Source: Halothece sp. MAG (GTDB lineage: Bacteria; Cyanobacteriota; Cyanobacteriia; Cyanobacteriales; Rubidibacteraceae). Taken from it: a stretch of 5,651 nt of DNA. The translations under genes were made by a program, and so were the position numbers. Where the stretch lies: NCBI GenBank assembly GCA_018610095.1, contig JAHEOB010000281.1, positions 1 to 5,651 on the forward strand, read 5' to 3'. Positions within the stretch are counted from its first letter, which is position 1, and each line of letters begins with the position of its first letter. Below are positions 1-5,288 of this stretch, in pieces. The notes under the pieces are model-generated. The model ran no database searches. It had not been told where the DNA came from and saw only the letters and a program-made list of their open reading frames with translations.

Positions 1-390
1 AGCTTACAAGGCGGGGAAAAGTTGATGCAGCAAGCGAATCAAGCAATTGATGAACAAGACTATGACACTGCCCAAGACAAACTCAAGTCTGCAAGGCAAG
101 TGTTTAATCAATTGTCGAATTTACATCAACAATTAGCGAAAAGCTTCCAAGGCATTAATAATCGAATTTCCAAAGAGCAACGCTCCAAAGCCGTAGAAAG
201 TGGTAATAAGCGCGATCAGGCTACCTTTCAATTAGCATTAGTTCACCGTGCCAAGCAAGAACCAGCATTGGCTATTCCCTTACTTATTCAAGTGGTACGC
301 TCTCAAAATCCTGACTCAGAGCTAGGGAAAAAGGCTTATAAACAATTACAGGAGTTAGGGTTTGTTGAGACTCCCCTTCAAGGGAATTAA
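1..390 (+). CDS. Conserved helical (TPR-like) protein, C-terminal part
   Basis: This is the 3' end of a gene that enters from the left edge; the frame is open from base 1, and 129 residues are visible before TAA at 388-390. TTG at 22 and ATG at 25 are unlikely to be true starts because the same helical pattern continues upstream of them. The visible part is almost all predicted helix. Residues 11-40 hold an AIDEQDYDTAQDKLKSA block that fits the first half of a TPR-like hairpin. Residues 72-100 (QATFQLALVHRAKQEP followed by an ALAIPLLIQV helix) and 107-119 form a second helical repeat. It is rich in Gln, Lys and Ala and has no membrane segment in view. From memory it resembles a conserved cyanobacterial hypothetical family, possibly secreted, but the N-terminus that would show a signal peptide is missing. 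No biochemical function can be assigned. A scaffold or protein-interaction role is only inference from the TPR-like character. Confidence 0.8.
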   Translation, partial: SLQGGEKLMQQANQAIDEQDYDTAQDKLKSARQVFNQLSNLHQQLAKSFQGINNRISKEQRSKAVESGNKRDQATFQLALVHRAKQEPALAIPLLIQVVRSQNPDSELGKKAYKQLQELGFVETPLQGN

Positions 391-435
391 TCAATCGCAC
401 TAAGATGGGAATGTATCCTGTTTCTATTAAGGTTT

Positions 436-822
436 ATGCTTGGAACATTTCAGCAAAGTAATCTCCGTATTGAACTTAATGCCTCTGCTCAAACGATTAA
501 AGAAAGTTTGCTGTACCCCGAAAAACTCCGTCAATGGATGTTTCCCCAGCAAATTTCTCAAGGCTTGCCCAACCAATTACAACAAGGATCAACCTTTACC
601 AGTTGGACAGGAGTCATTCCCATCAAACATGAAGTTACCATGGTGAATGATTCTGCCATGCGTTTACGACTGAGTGAAAGCGTCGATGGCTACCATGAAT
701 GGTGTTGGGATGATGGTTGGGTACAGTCTCGGTTAGAAGGAATTTCGATTCTACCCTTAAATTTAGCTCAAACAGGAACCTTGTTGCGGTTACGTCAGTT
801 TGTGGAACAGGCTAGCAATTGA
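436..822 (+). CDS. SRPBCC-fold (START/Bet v1-like) small protein
   Basis: A complete 128-residue gene. ATG 436 is the first standard start after the stop of the upstream gene, which lies in the same frame. A TAAGG at 428-432 is only 3 nt from the ATG, too close for a good ribosome binding site. The protein fits the SRPBCC helix-grip fold: an opening beta strand (about 4-15), a helix carrying YPEKLRQWMFP (27-37), then alternating strands such as GSTFTSWTG (51-59) and MRLRLSESVDGYHEWCWDDG (75-94), and a hydrophobic C-terminal helix (106-124). It is short for the superfamily (usually 130-160) but appears intact. A Trp/Asp/Gly-rich block (GYHEWCWDDGWVQSRLEG, 85-102) is its most distinctive feature; I recall it in cyanobacterial homologues. 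Members of this superfamily bind hydrophobic ligands or act in cyclase/aromatase reactions; the ligand here is unknown. It lies 45 nt after the TPR-like gene, so co-transcription is plausible. Confidence 0.8.
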   Translation: MLGTFQQSNLRIELNASAQTIKESLLYPEKLRQWMFPQQISQGLPNQLQQGSTFTSWTGVIPIKHEVTMVNDSAMRLRLSESVDGYHEWCWDDGWVQSRLEGISILPLNLAQTGTLLRLRQFVEQASN

Positions 823-828
823 CACTCA

Positions 829-892
829 ACAGCTAAAGCCTCTACTTAATCTCTAAATCATCAGCGTACTATGTCATTGGGGCTTCAGTTGT
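829..892. repeat. Imperfect inverted repeat with 36-nt loop
   Basis: The left arm ACAGCTAAAGCCTC (829-842) and the reverse complement of the right arm (879-892) agree at 11 of 14 positions. In a plus-strand RNA two of the three differences become G-U pairs, leaving a single A-C mismatch. The loop is 843-878. No T-run follows, so it does not look like an intrinsic terminator. It could be an RNA structure at the end of the upstream transcript or a protein-binding dyad, or it may be chance. Confidence 0.35.
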
Positions 893-912
893 GGGATTGT
901 TCCTCTTACAAT
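884..912 (+). promoter_or_regulatory. Weak sigma70-type promoter candidate for the coiled-coil gene
   Basis: TACAAT at 907-912 is a good -10 hexamer (5 of 6 to TATAAT). The best-placed -35 is TTCAGT at 884-889 with a 17-nt spacer, matching only 3 of 6 to TTGACA, and there is no extended -10 TG. It would start transcription near 918-920 and give a leader of about 23 nt. The -35 overlaps the right arm of the inverted repeat at 879-892, so a factor bound there could affect this promoter. This is inference from sequence only. Confidence 0.3.
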
Positions 913-941
913 AGAGTCAGTTGAGATTATGCTAATTAATT

Positions 942-1280
942 ATGTCGTCTGCTCGCCATATTCGTTCTGCTCATCCCAAAATCAGTAGTATGCCGCGTAA
1001 ACAGTCGGAAGCAACTACTCACTTAGAAATTTATAAATTAAGTGTTGAAAAACACCGTCTGCAGCAAGAACTCCATAATCTTCAAAATCGAGAACAACAA
1101 ATCCAAAAACGATTAGAAGAGATTGAAAAACAAAGTAACGCCTTACTGTCACAAATTACTTCTACTTCATCTTCATCTTCTGAGCAAGAGTCTTCCGTTA
1201 AGCAAAAGAATCAGGAGAAACCGAACTCGATTTCTCCAAAAAGTGGTTTGGAATGGCAAGAAGTGTATGTTGAATATTAA
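942..1280 (+). CDS. Small coiled-coil protein, resembles cyanobacterial GvpV-like family
   Basis: A complete 112-residue protein ending at TAA 1278-1280. There is no clear Shine-Dalgarno sequence before ATG 942, and the leader is AT-rich. It has three parts. A basic N-terminus (1-20) carries RHIRSAHPKISSMPRK. A heptad-patterned coiled coil follows at about 26-72 (LEIYKLSVEKHRLQQELHN onward, with Leu/Ile at 28, 40, 44, 47, 54, 58, 61 and 68). The tail contains a Ser run (residues 73-80, TSTSSSSS) and a conserved-looking aromatic end (EWQEVYVEY, 104-112). From memory, the ISSMPR motif followed by a YKL-EK-RLQQEL helix matches small cyanobacterial proteins annotated GvpV, an accessory protein of gas vesicle clusters, but relatives may also occur outside such clusters. 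No other gvp gene is in this window, so a gas vesicle role is not supported by context. The gene overlaps the convergent export gene by 4 nt. Confidence 0.72.
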   Translation: MSSARHIRSAHPKISSMPRKQSEATTHLEIYKLSVEKHRLQQELHNLQNREQQIQKRLEEIEKQSNALLSQITSTSSSSSEQESSVKQKNQEKPNSISPKSGLEWQEVYVEY

Positions 1281-2542
1281 AAGAAGGGATTTAAGATATT
1301 TAAGATGGTTTGTAAGGGCCCTGTTACACGCTCCACATCTTCTTGTGCTTCAGTTAAGTCAGACCGTTCCACTACAACAATATCTCCATTTCGGAGAGCT
1401 GGATTATTTTCTTGATTAATGCCTTCGGTAAAATCAACCGGAATTTCTCGTTCCGTGACCGTTCCATCATCATTGAGACGAATTAAGGTAATATCTCCCT
1501 TTTTAGCTCGTTTATGATTAAATCCGCCTGCAGCTAATAAGGCTTGACTAAGTGGTGTATTGGGTTCAACGGTGATTTGACCCGGTCGTTTCACTTCGCC
1601 GACAAAGTTAACATTAATTTCATTAGGGGCTAAGGTGGATCTAGCAAGCTGTCGTACTTCGCTAGGAGTCGGATTTTCTGCTTCAGGGATCACAATGCGA
1701 TCGCCTGGATATAAGTTAATATCACCTTTCCCTTGACCGGTTTCTAATAATTTCGATAAATCAACTGGAATTGTAGTGGTACCCTTGGGCCCTTGTTCCC
1801 GAATGACTTCCACCTCTTCAATATTGGCTGATTCTCTAATTCCGCCAGCAAGCCTAATGGCATCAGTTAGACTGGGAAGTCCTAGGGTTCTTGCTCCTAA
1901 AACTTGACCTTGAATAACGCTACCACTTTTCTCTGCAGAAATAGAATAAGTGCCTGGACTTTCAACTTCGCCCACAACGGTAACTTTCACAGGGCGGGGG
2001 CTAACTAAACTCACATTCACAATCGGATCTCTGATAATTTCCGATAGTCGTTGAGTAATAACTTGCTGTGCTTGTTCTACAGTTAAACCCTCAACATTCA
2101 CTGAACCCACCAGTGGAAGCGAAATCGTTCCATCTAAGAGAATCTGTTGTGGTTCTTGTTGAAATTGCTCTTCATCGAAAACGTTAATTTGAATTGTGTC
2201 CCCTGGCCCTAGATAATACTCACTCGGAATCTCGTCTTGATTGGCTTGTTGCTGTTGAGGTTGAAGTTCATTCCTATTAGGTTCCTGAGTAGGAAGAGTG
2301 TCTTGTTGCTGAGGTGGGGTGGAACGCTCATCCGTCGTTGGTTGAGTGGGTAAATTGGGGGATTGCTTAGGTGAAGAAGAATCCCTTTCTGTTGCTGGTT
2401 CTTGTTCCAATTCAGGGAGTTGTGCCTGAACCGTATCTATAACCGTTAGCGTTAAAGTGCTAAATACGATAGCTGAAAATAAACGCTTGGACCAAACAAT
2501 AGAAAAATTGGTATTCGTCAACATTTGATTAATCATTAACAA
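1277..2542 (-). CDS. Wza-type polysaccharide export protein with SLBB domains
   Basis: A 421-residue outer-membrane/periplasmic exporter of the polysaccharide biosynthesis/export family. In the order of the protein: a signal peptide with basic SKR at 18-20, a hydrophobic core at 21-36 and probable cleavage after TVQA (residue 40); a Pro/Gln-rich low-complexity linker at about 41-105; a Poly_export domain at about 108-190 beginning with the hallmark YYLGPGDTIQINV and including LLDGTISLPLVGSVNVEGLT; then two SLBB domains, about 186-285 (VTVVGEVESPGTYSI, LTDAIRLAGG, NLYPGDRIVIP) and about 310-392 (VNFVGEVKRPGQITV, LSQALLAAGG, LRNGDIVVV). The C-terminal helix ends in ILNILNPFF and may be the membrane-crossing segment, as in Wza. 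Family members form oligomeric channels for capsule or exopolysaccharide. The start is TTG 2542, chosen because AGGAGA lies 8 nt upstream; ATG 2536 is the alternative. The gene lies 46 nt after the M15-like gene with no terminator seen, so it may be the last gene of the leftward operon. Confidence 0.93.
   Translation of the reverse strand: MLMINQMLTNTNFSIVWSKRLFSAIVFSTLTLTVIDTVQAQLPELEQEPATERDSSSPKQSPNLPTQPTTDERSTPPQQQDTLPTQEPNRNELQPQQQQANQDEIPSEYYLGPGDTIQINVFDEEQFQQEPQQILLDGTISLPLVGSVNVEGLTVEQAQQVITQRLSEIIRDPIVNVSLVSPRPVKVTVVGEVESPGTYSISAEKSGSVIQGQVLGARTLGLPSLTDAIRLAGGIRESANIEEVEVIREQGPKGTTTIPVDLSKLLETGQGKGDINLYPGDRIVIPEAENPTPSEVRQLARSTLAPNEINVNFVGEVKRPGQITVEPNTPLSQALLAAGGFNHKRAKKGDITLIRLNDDGTVTEREIPVDFTEGINQENNPALRNGDIVVVERSDLTEAQEDVERVTGPLQTILNILNPFF
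1289..1306. repeat. 9-bp perfect tandem duplication in the 3' end of the export gene
   Basis: ATTTAAGAT occurs twice in direct succession (1289-1297 and 1298-1306). On the minus strand it encodes ILN-ILN in the C-terminal tail ILNILNPFF of the SLBB exporter, ending 9 bases before its stop codon. The reading frame is kept. Confidence 0.85.
1697..1704. repeat. HIP1 octamer GCGATCGC
   Basis: An exact copy of the highly iterated palindrome of cyanobacteria, here inside the SLBB export gene. It supports a cyanobacterial origin for the window. Confidence 0.9.
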
Positions 2543-2550
2543 TGACTTTA

Positions 2551-2556
2551 TCTCCT
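2551..2556 (-). promoter_or_regulatory. Strong Shine-Dalgarno deciding a TTG start
   Basis: On the minus strand AGGAGA (2556 to 2551) is followed by 8 nt and then TTG at 2542-2540. The in-frame ATG at 2536 would be 14 nt away, and the next at 2524 would be 26 nt away. Spacing favours the TTG start, adding two residues to the signal peptide n-region. It is the strongest ribosome binding site I see in the window, which suits independent initiation at this gene, unlike the coupled upstream junctions. Confidence 0.65.
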
Positions 2557-2588
2557 AAAAATAACTCATTGAGGTAATAAAACGTCTG

Positions 2589-3173
2589 TTAAGAGGATGA
2601 AGCATCTTTGATAATAGAGTGCCACTTTTCAGTTCCTTTACGAGTGGGAGTTCCTTTTGTTGTAAATGTCCAAATGGTTTGTTTTTGTTGCGGACTGTAG
2701 CTAATGTGAAGGGGTCGCGATTTCCCCTCACTAGTCCGCCCATAATAATATAGCGAGTCAAAGGGTAAGTTAACGGTGACAATCCAGTCTATCACCTGTT
2801 GGCTATCAGTGGTCAGAATTAAAAAATCACAGGCTGCCCCGAGTCGTTGACAGTAATAATTGCCGTTGCGATTAATTTCACAAGCCATGTGTTGATCACG
2901 ACTAGCATCAATACGACCATTTTTTACTCCTGTTTCAGAATCTTTTTTATTGAGAAATCGTTTTAAATCGGGGGAACAAAAACCATAGGTTAACTGAAAA
3001 TTGTCTCGACCAAAATAATCAATAATAGGATCAATAATATGAGAATTAAGTGCTTTCAAAGCAGTAATGCTTTCACCATTTTTCGGGTAGGGATCAATTT
3101 GATCAGCGTATTTTTGATAGGTTTGGCTACAACTGCAAAATTCTTCTAAGGATAAGTATTTTCCCAATTTCAT
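2589..3173 (-). CDS. M15-peptidase-like cyanobacterial protein, Cys-rich
   Basis: A complete 194-residue protein with no signal peptide or membrane segment, so probably cytoplasmic. From memory it belongs to a conserved cyanobacterial family sometimes annotated as peptidase M15-like. It opens with a LSLEEFCSCSQTYQKYA block (7-23), followed by DPYPKNGES (27-35) and LTYGFCSPDLKRFL (61-74). Candidate zinc ligands are H95 (SRDQHMAC), D116 (LGAACDF) and H156 (PLHISYS). The GxAxD half of the M15 signature is present at 112-116, but Gln109 sits where the usual His of SxHxxGxAxD would be. H95 may substitute, or the site may be inactive. Six cysteines (13, 15, 66, 98, 108, 115) could bind metal. The C-terminus has IWTFTTKGTPTRKG (167-180). 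ATG lies 2 nt after the stop of the epimerase gene with no Shine-Dalgarno sequence, so translation is probably coupled. D,D-carboxypeptidases of M15 are normally exported, which argues for a different role. Substrate unknown. Confidence 0.78.
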   Translation of the reverse strand: MKLGKYLSLEEFCSCSQTYQKYADQIDPYPKNGESITALKALNSHIIDPIIDYFGRDNFQLTYGFCSPDLKRFLNKKDSETGVKNGRIDASRDQHMACEINRNGNYYCQRLGAACDFLILTTDSQQVIDWIVTVNLPFDSLYYYGRTSEGKSRPLHISYSPQQKQTIWTFTTKGTPTRKGTEKWHSIIKDASSS

Positions 3174-3175
3174 GA

Positions 3176-4150
3176 TTAGGAAGTGGATTTAACTTGTTGA
3201 TTCAAAAGTTCATTCAAAATCTCTTCGACGGAGCGAGGTTGCCAGTTGAGTTCCGTTCTAGCTTTCGTCGTATCCACCCGAACACGGCGATCATAAACAT
3301 AATGGACTCGCTCCCGACTTAAAGGCGGTTGCCAATTCAATAAGTGTCCTAGGGGCGTTAGCACATTAGCAATGATACGAACCAGCCATTGCGGAGCTTC
3401 TTTGGGAGTGGGAACACCTGTTTTCTCGCTCATGAGATCAAACATTTCCCCGATTTTCATTTCCCCAGCAGAGATAATATAGCGTTCTCCTGGTTTCCCC
3501 AGTTGCGCTGCTTTAATCATCGCTGTCACCAAATCGTCAACGTGGACAATCCCCGTTGCCCGATCGCGCGCTGGCCAAAATTTTAATTTTCCCTCTGTAA
3601 ATAACCTAATAATTTGACCGAAATGGGGATCATCGGCTCCCATAATCCCCGAGGGTAAGATACTGACCACGGGAAGCCCCTGTTGAGCCATCTCATCAAC
3701 AATTTTTTGAGCTTCATACTTAGTCCAATCATAAGGAGAAGAAAAGCTCTGTTGTTGACGGGTAAAGGTTTCATCGACGACTTCCCCTTTAGTATCCCCC
3801 AATACACCAATGGTGCTACAATAAACTACCTTGGAAACCTGTTGTTGTTTGGCTGTTTCCATGATAGTGCGGGTGCCTTCAATGTTAACTTTTGCCATGG
3901 CTTGGGCATTGACAACCCCAATTTCCACATAGGCTGCGGTATGAAACACCCAATCCACTCCTGACATCGCTTTTTCAACGGTAGCGCGATCGCAGAGATC
4001 CCCCTTGACTAAACTTAAAGAACAATCTTGCAAGCGCGATAAATCACTACTGGGGCGAACTAATCCCACCACCTCATAACCTTGTCTTTCAAGTTCTCGA
4101 ACTAAATGAGAACCGGTAAATCCATTGGCTCCTGTGACTAATGCTTTCAT
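3176..4150 (-). CDS. Extended-SDR NAD(P)-dependent epimerase/reductase, CerR-like candidate
   Basis: A complete 324-residue extended short-chain dehydrogenase, a normal length for the family. The nucleotide-binding TGANGFTG motif is at 6-13. GDLCD (50-54) is the conserved Asp after strand 3, and FHTAA (69-73) is the next cofactor contact. The catalytic residues are Ser112/Thr113 in VYCSTIGV and Tyr140-x3-Lys144 in SPYDWTK, so the active site is complete. Arg32 after strand 2 (GLVRPSSD) suggests NADP(H) preference. SILPSGIMG (163-171) and a substrate domain after about 195 (GIVHVDDLV) follow. It resembles the HpnA/dihydroflavonol-reductase-like group. Following a GNAT acyltransferase and an oxoamine synthase gene, it is a candidate for the ketone-reducing step of bacterial ceramide synthesis (CerR role); that is inference from context. 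Its ATG overlaps the stop of the upstream gene in ATGA with no Shine-Dalgarno sequence, so translation is coupled. Alternatives are sterol, hopanoid or nucleotide-sugar modification. Confidence 0.9.
   Translation of the reverse strand: MKALVTGANGFTGSHLVRELERQGYEVVGLVRPSSDLSRLQDCSLSLVKGDLCDRATVEKAMSGVDWVFHTAAYVEIGVVNAQAMAKVNIEGTRTIMETAKQQQVSKVVYCSTIGVLGDTKGEVVDETFTRQQQSFSSPYDWTKYEAQKIVDEMAQQGLPVVSILPSGIMGADDPHFGQIIRLFTEGKLKFWPARDRATGIVHVDDLVTAMIKAAQLGKPGERYIISAGEMKIGEMFDLMSEKTGVPTPKEAPQWLVRIIANVLTPLGHLLNWQPPLSRERVHYVYDRRVRVDTTKARTELNWQPRSVEEILNELLNQQVKSTS
3986..3993. repeat. HIP1 octamer GCGATCGC
   Basis: An exact HIP1 copy inside the epimerase gene. It lies in a longer 13-mer, GCGCGATCGCAGA (3984-3996), which is repeated at the right end of the window. 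Confidence 0.9.
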
Positions 4151-5274
4151 AGTTGTTTTTCGTACATGCGATAGGTTTTATAAATATTAGCCCCTGTCTG
4201 TTCAATTACGCGACGGGAAGCATCATTATCTTCATAAACCCAAGATAGTTCTGCTTCTCGAAAAGACTGATTGTTATAAAATGTTCGATAAATTAACGCT
4301 AGGGGAACCATTTTTCGGCGGTATTCGGGTAAGCAACAAATAACAAGGACTCGCGCCCGATTAATTTGACGGCGATACCAAAGAAACTTGAGGATTCCCC
4401 ACCAATTTAATTTGCCATTGACCCGTTTGAGAGGAATATTGTAATCGGGCAGTGCCATAAAAAAGCCAATCATTTCCCCGTTATCTTCTGCAATGGGGAA
4501 AATATTGGGATCCACTAAACTTTGAAGAGAGTTGGCTTGAGCCATAAATTCTTCTTTAGTGCGTGGATTAGAACTCCAACTATCGGCAAAGGCGCGATTA
4601 AATAAATAATAAATATTGGTGACATCTTCTTCAAAACCTTCCCCTTTGGTACGTAAGGGGCGGAACGTAATTCCTGATTTAGAAGCTACCCGATAAGCTT
4701 TTGCAAATTTAGCATCTAAATCCTGTTCCAGAGACAGCTGATAAGCATAGGCATCTTTGGCTTTGGTTCCCCCATAGGCTTCAAAAAATTCGGGATAATA
4801 GGGTGGATTATAGGGCATCATTACCCGCGGAGGGGAATCAAATCCATCGACCAACCATAAGCAATTATTATGGGTGGATAAATCGATGGGACCTCGCATC
4901 ACTGTCATGCCTTGTTCACGAAGCCAATTTTCGGCAGCTTCAAACAAGGCAAATGCAACACTTTGATCCTTAATCGATTCAAAAAAACCAAAAATGCCTA
5001 CCTTTTGCGGTTCTTTTTCCAATAATCGTTCATTGACAGCAGCAACAATGCGCCCCACAGGTTTTTGCTGTTCATTCAGGGCAATAAATGGTTGTAATTT
5101 CCCATATTGGCGAAAGGCATTTTCGGGGGAAAGTTGTTCTGCAACATCGCTTTTGAGGGGAGGAACCCAATTGGGATCATCTTTATAAACCTGCCAGGGA
5201 ATATTTAAAAACTGTTCTTGTTGATGGGAAGTGGTAACCGGTTCAACAGTAACCGTCGTTTGTGAGGTAACCAT
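4147..5274 (-). CDS. GNAT-superfamily acyltransferase, bCerS-like candidate
   Basis: A complete 375-residue protein with two GNAT-like halves and no signal peptide. The N-terminal half has IPWQVYKDDPNWVPPL (25-40), PVGRIVAAVN (72-81) and GIFGFFESI (93-101), then a helix ending MRGPIDLSTHNNCLWLVDGF (126-145) and MMPYNPPYYPEFFEAYG (152-168). These blocks are typical of a widespread family annotated N-acetyltransferase. The C-terminal half has FPIAEDNGEMIGFFMALPDYN (259-279), a strand-helix unit at 308-330 (VLVICCLPEYRRKMVPLAL) and a closing ELSWVYEDNDASRRVIEQTG (342-361) followed by KTYRMYEK. The usual R/Q-x-x-G-x-G/A acyl-CoA loop reads YRRKMV, so it is degenerate. To my knowledge the bacterial ceramide synthase bCerS belongs to the GNAT superfamily, and its partners are the enzyme types found on both sides here. 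N-acylation of an amino-ketone is therefore the favoured role, by inference. The start is supported by AAAGGA 8 nt upstream; the gene follows the oxoamine synthase by 12 nt. Confidence 0.88.
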   Translation of the reverse strand: MVTSQTTVTVEPVTTSHQQEQFLNIPWQVYKDDPNWVPPLKSDVAEQLSPENAFRQYGKLQPFIALNEQQKPVGRIVAAVNERLLEKEPQKVGIFGFFESIKDQSVAFALFEAAENWLREQGMTVMRGPIDLSTHNNCLWLVDGFDSPPRVMMPYNPPYYPEFFEAYGGTKAKDAYAYQLSLEQDLDAKFAKAYRVASKSGITFRPLRTKGEGFEEDVTNIYYLFNRAFADSWSSNPRTKEEFMAQANSLQSLVDPNIFPIAEDNGEMIGFFMALPDYNIPLKRVNGKLNWWGILKFLWYRRQINRARVLVICCLPEYRRKMVPLALIYRTFYNNQSFREAELSWVYEDNDASRRVIEQTGANIYKTYRMYEKQL

Positions 5275-5282
5275 GATAATTG

Positions 5283-5288
5283 TCCTTT
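5283..5288 (-). promoter_or_regulatory. Shine-Dalgarno for the GNAT gene, overlapping the upstream stop
   Basis: On the minus strand AAAGGA (5288 to 5283) shares its first two bases with the TAA of the oxoamine synthase and is followed by 8 nt before ATG 5274-5272. Ribosomes terminating on the first gene sit directly over it, which favours coupled synthesis of the two enzymes. Confidence 0.6.

Larger units (their letters stand above)
823..941. other. 119-nt intergenic region: imperfect inverted repeat and weak promoter
   Basis: This gap separates the SRPBCC gene from the coiled-coil gene. It holds an imperfect inverted repeat (829-842 with 879-892) and one -10-like hexamer (907-912). The 10-bp palindrome TAATTAATTA at 933-942 runs into the A of the next ATG. 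I see no intrinsic terminator, because the hairpin is not followed by a T-run, and no open frame worth calling. Confidence 0.6.

Noticed and set aside
933..942. TAATTAATTA palindrome touching the coiled-coil start codon
   Set aside because: A 10-bp A/T-only palindrome is easily expected by chance in an AT-rich leader, with no second copy or known site to support it.
1165..1180. Hexanucleotide repeat CTTCAT x2.7 encoding the Ser run
   Set aside because: It is short, encodes an ordinary low-complexity Ser tract, and shows no sign of frame disruption.
1311..1328. Near-palindrome around AGGGCCCT (TGTAA/TTACA arms), 30 nt after the coiled-coil gene
   Set aside because: The arms are short, no T-run follows on either strand, and the bases encode a normal part of the exporter (RVTGPLQT), so it is not called a terminator.
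2543..2588. Possible terminator between the M15-like and exporter genes
   Set aside because: Only a 4-bp CTCA/TGAG stem with a 1-2 nt loop precedes a short T-run on the minus strand, too weak to count.
2555..2782. 75-residue leftward open frame
   Set aside because: It lies in another frame inside the M15-like gene, has no protein-like pattern, and is explained as a shadow of that gene.
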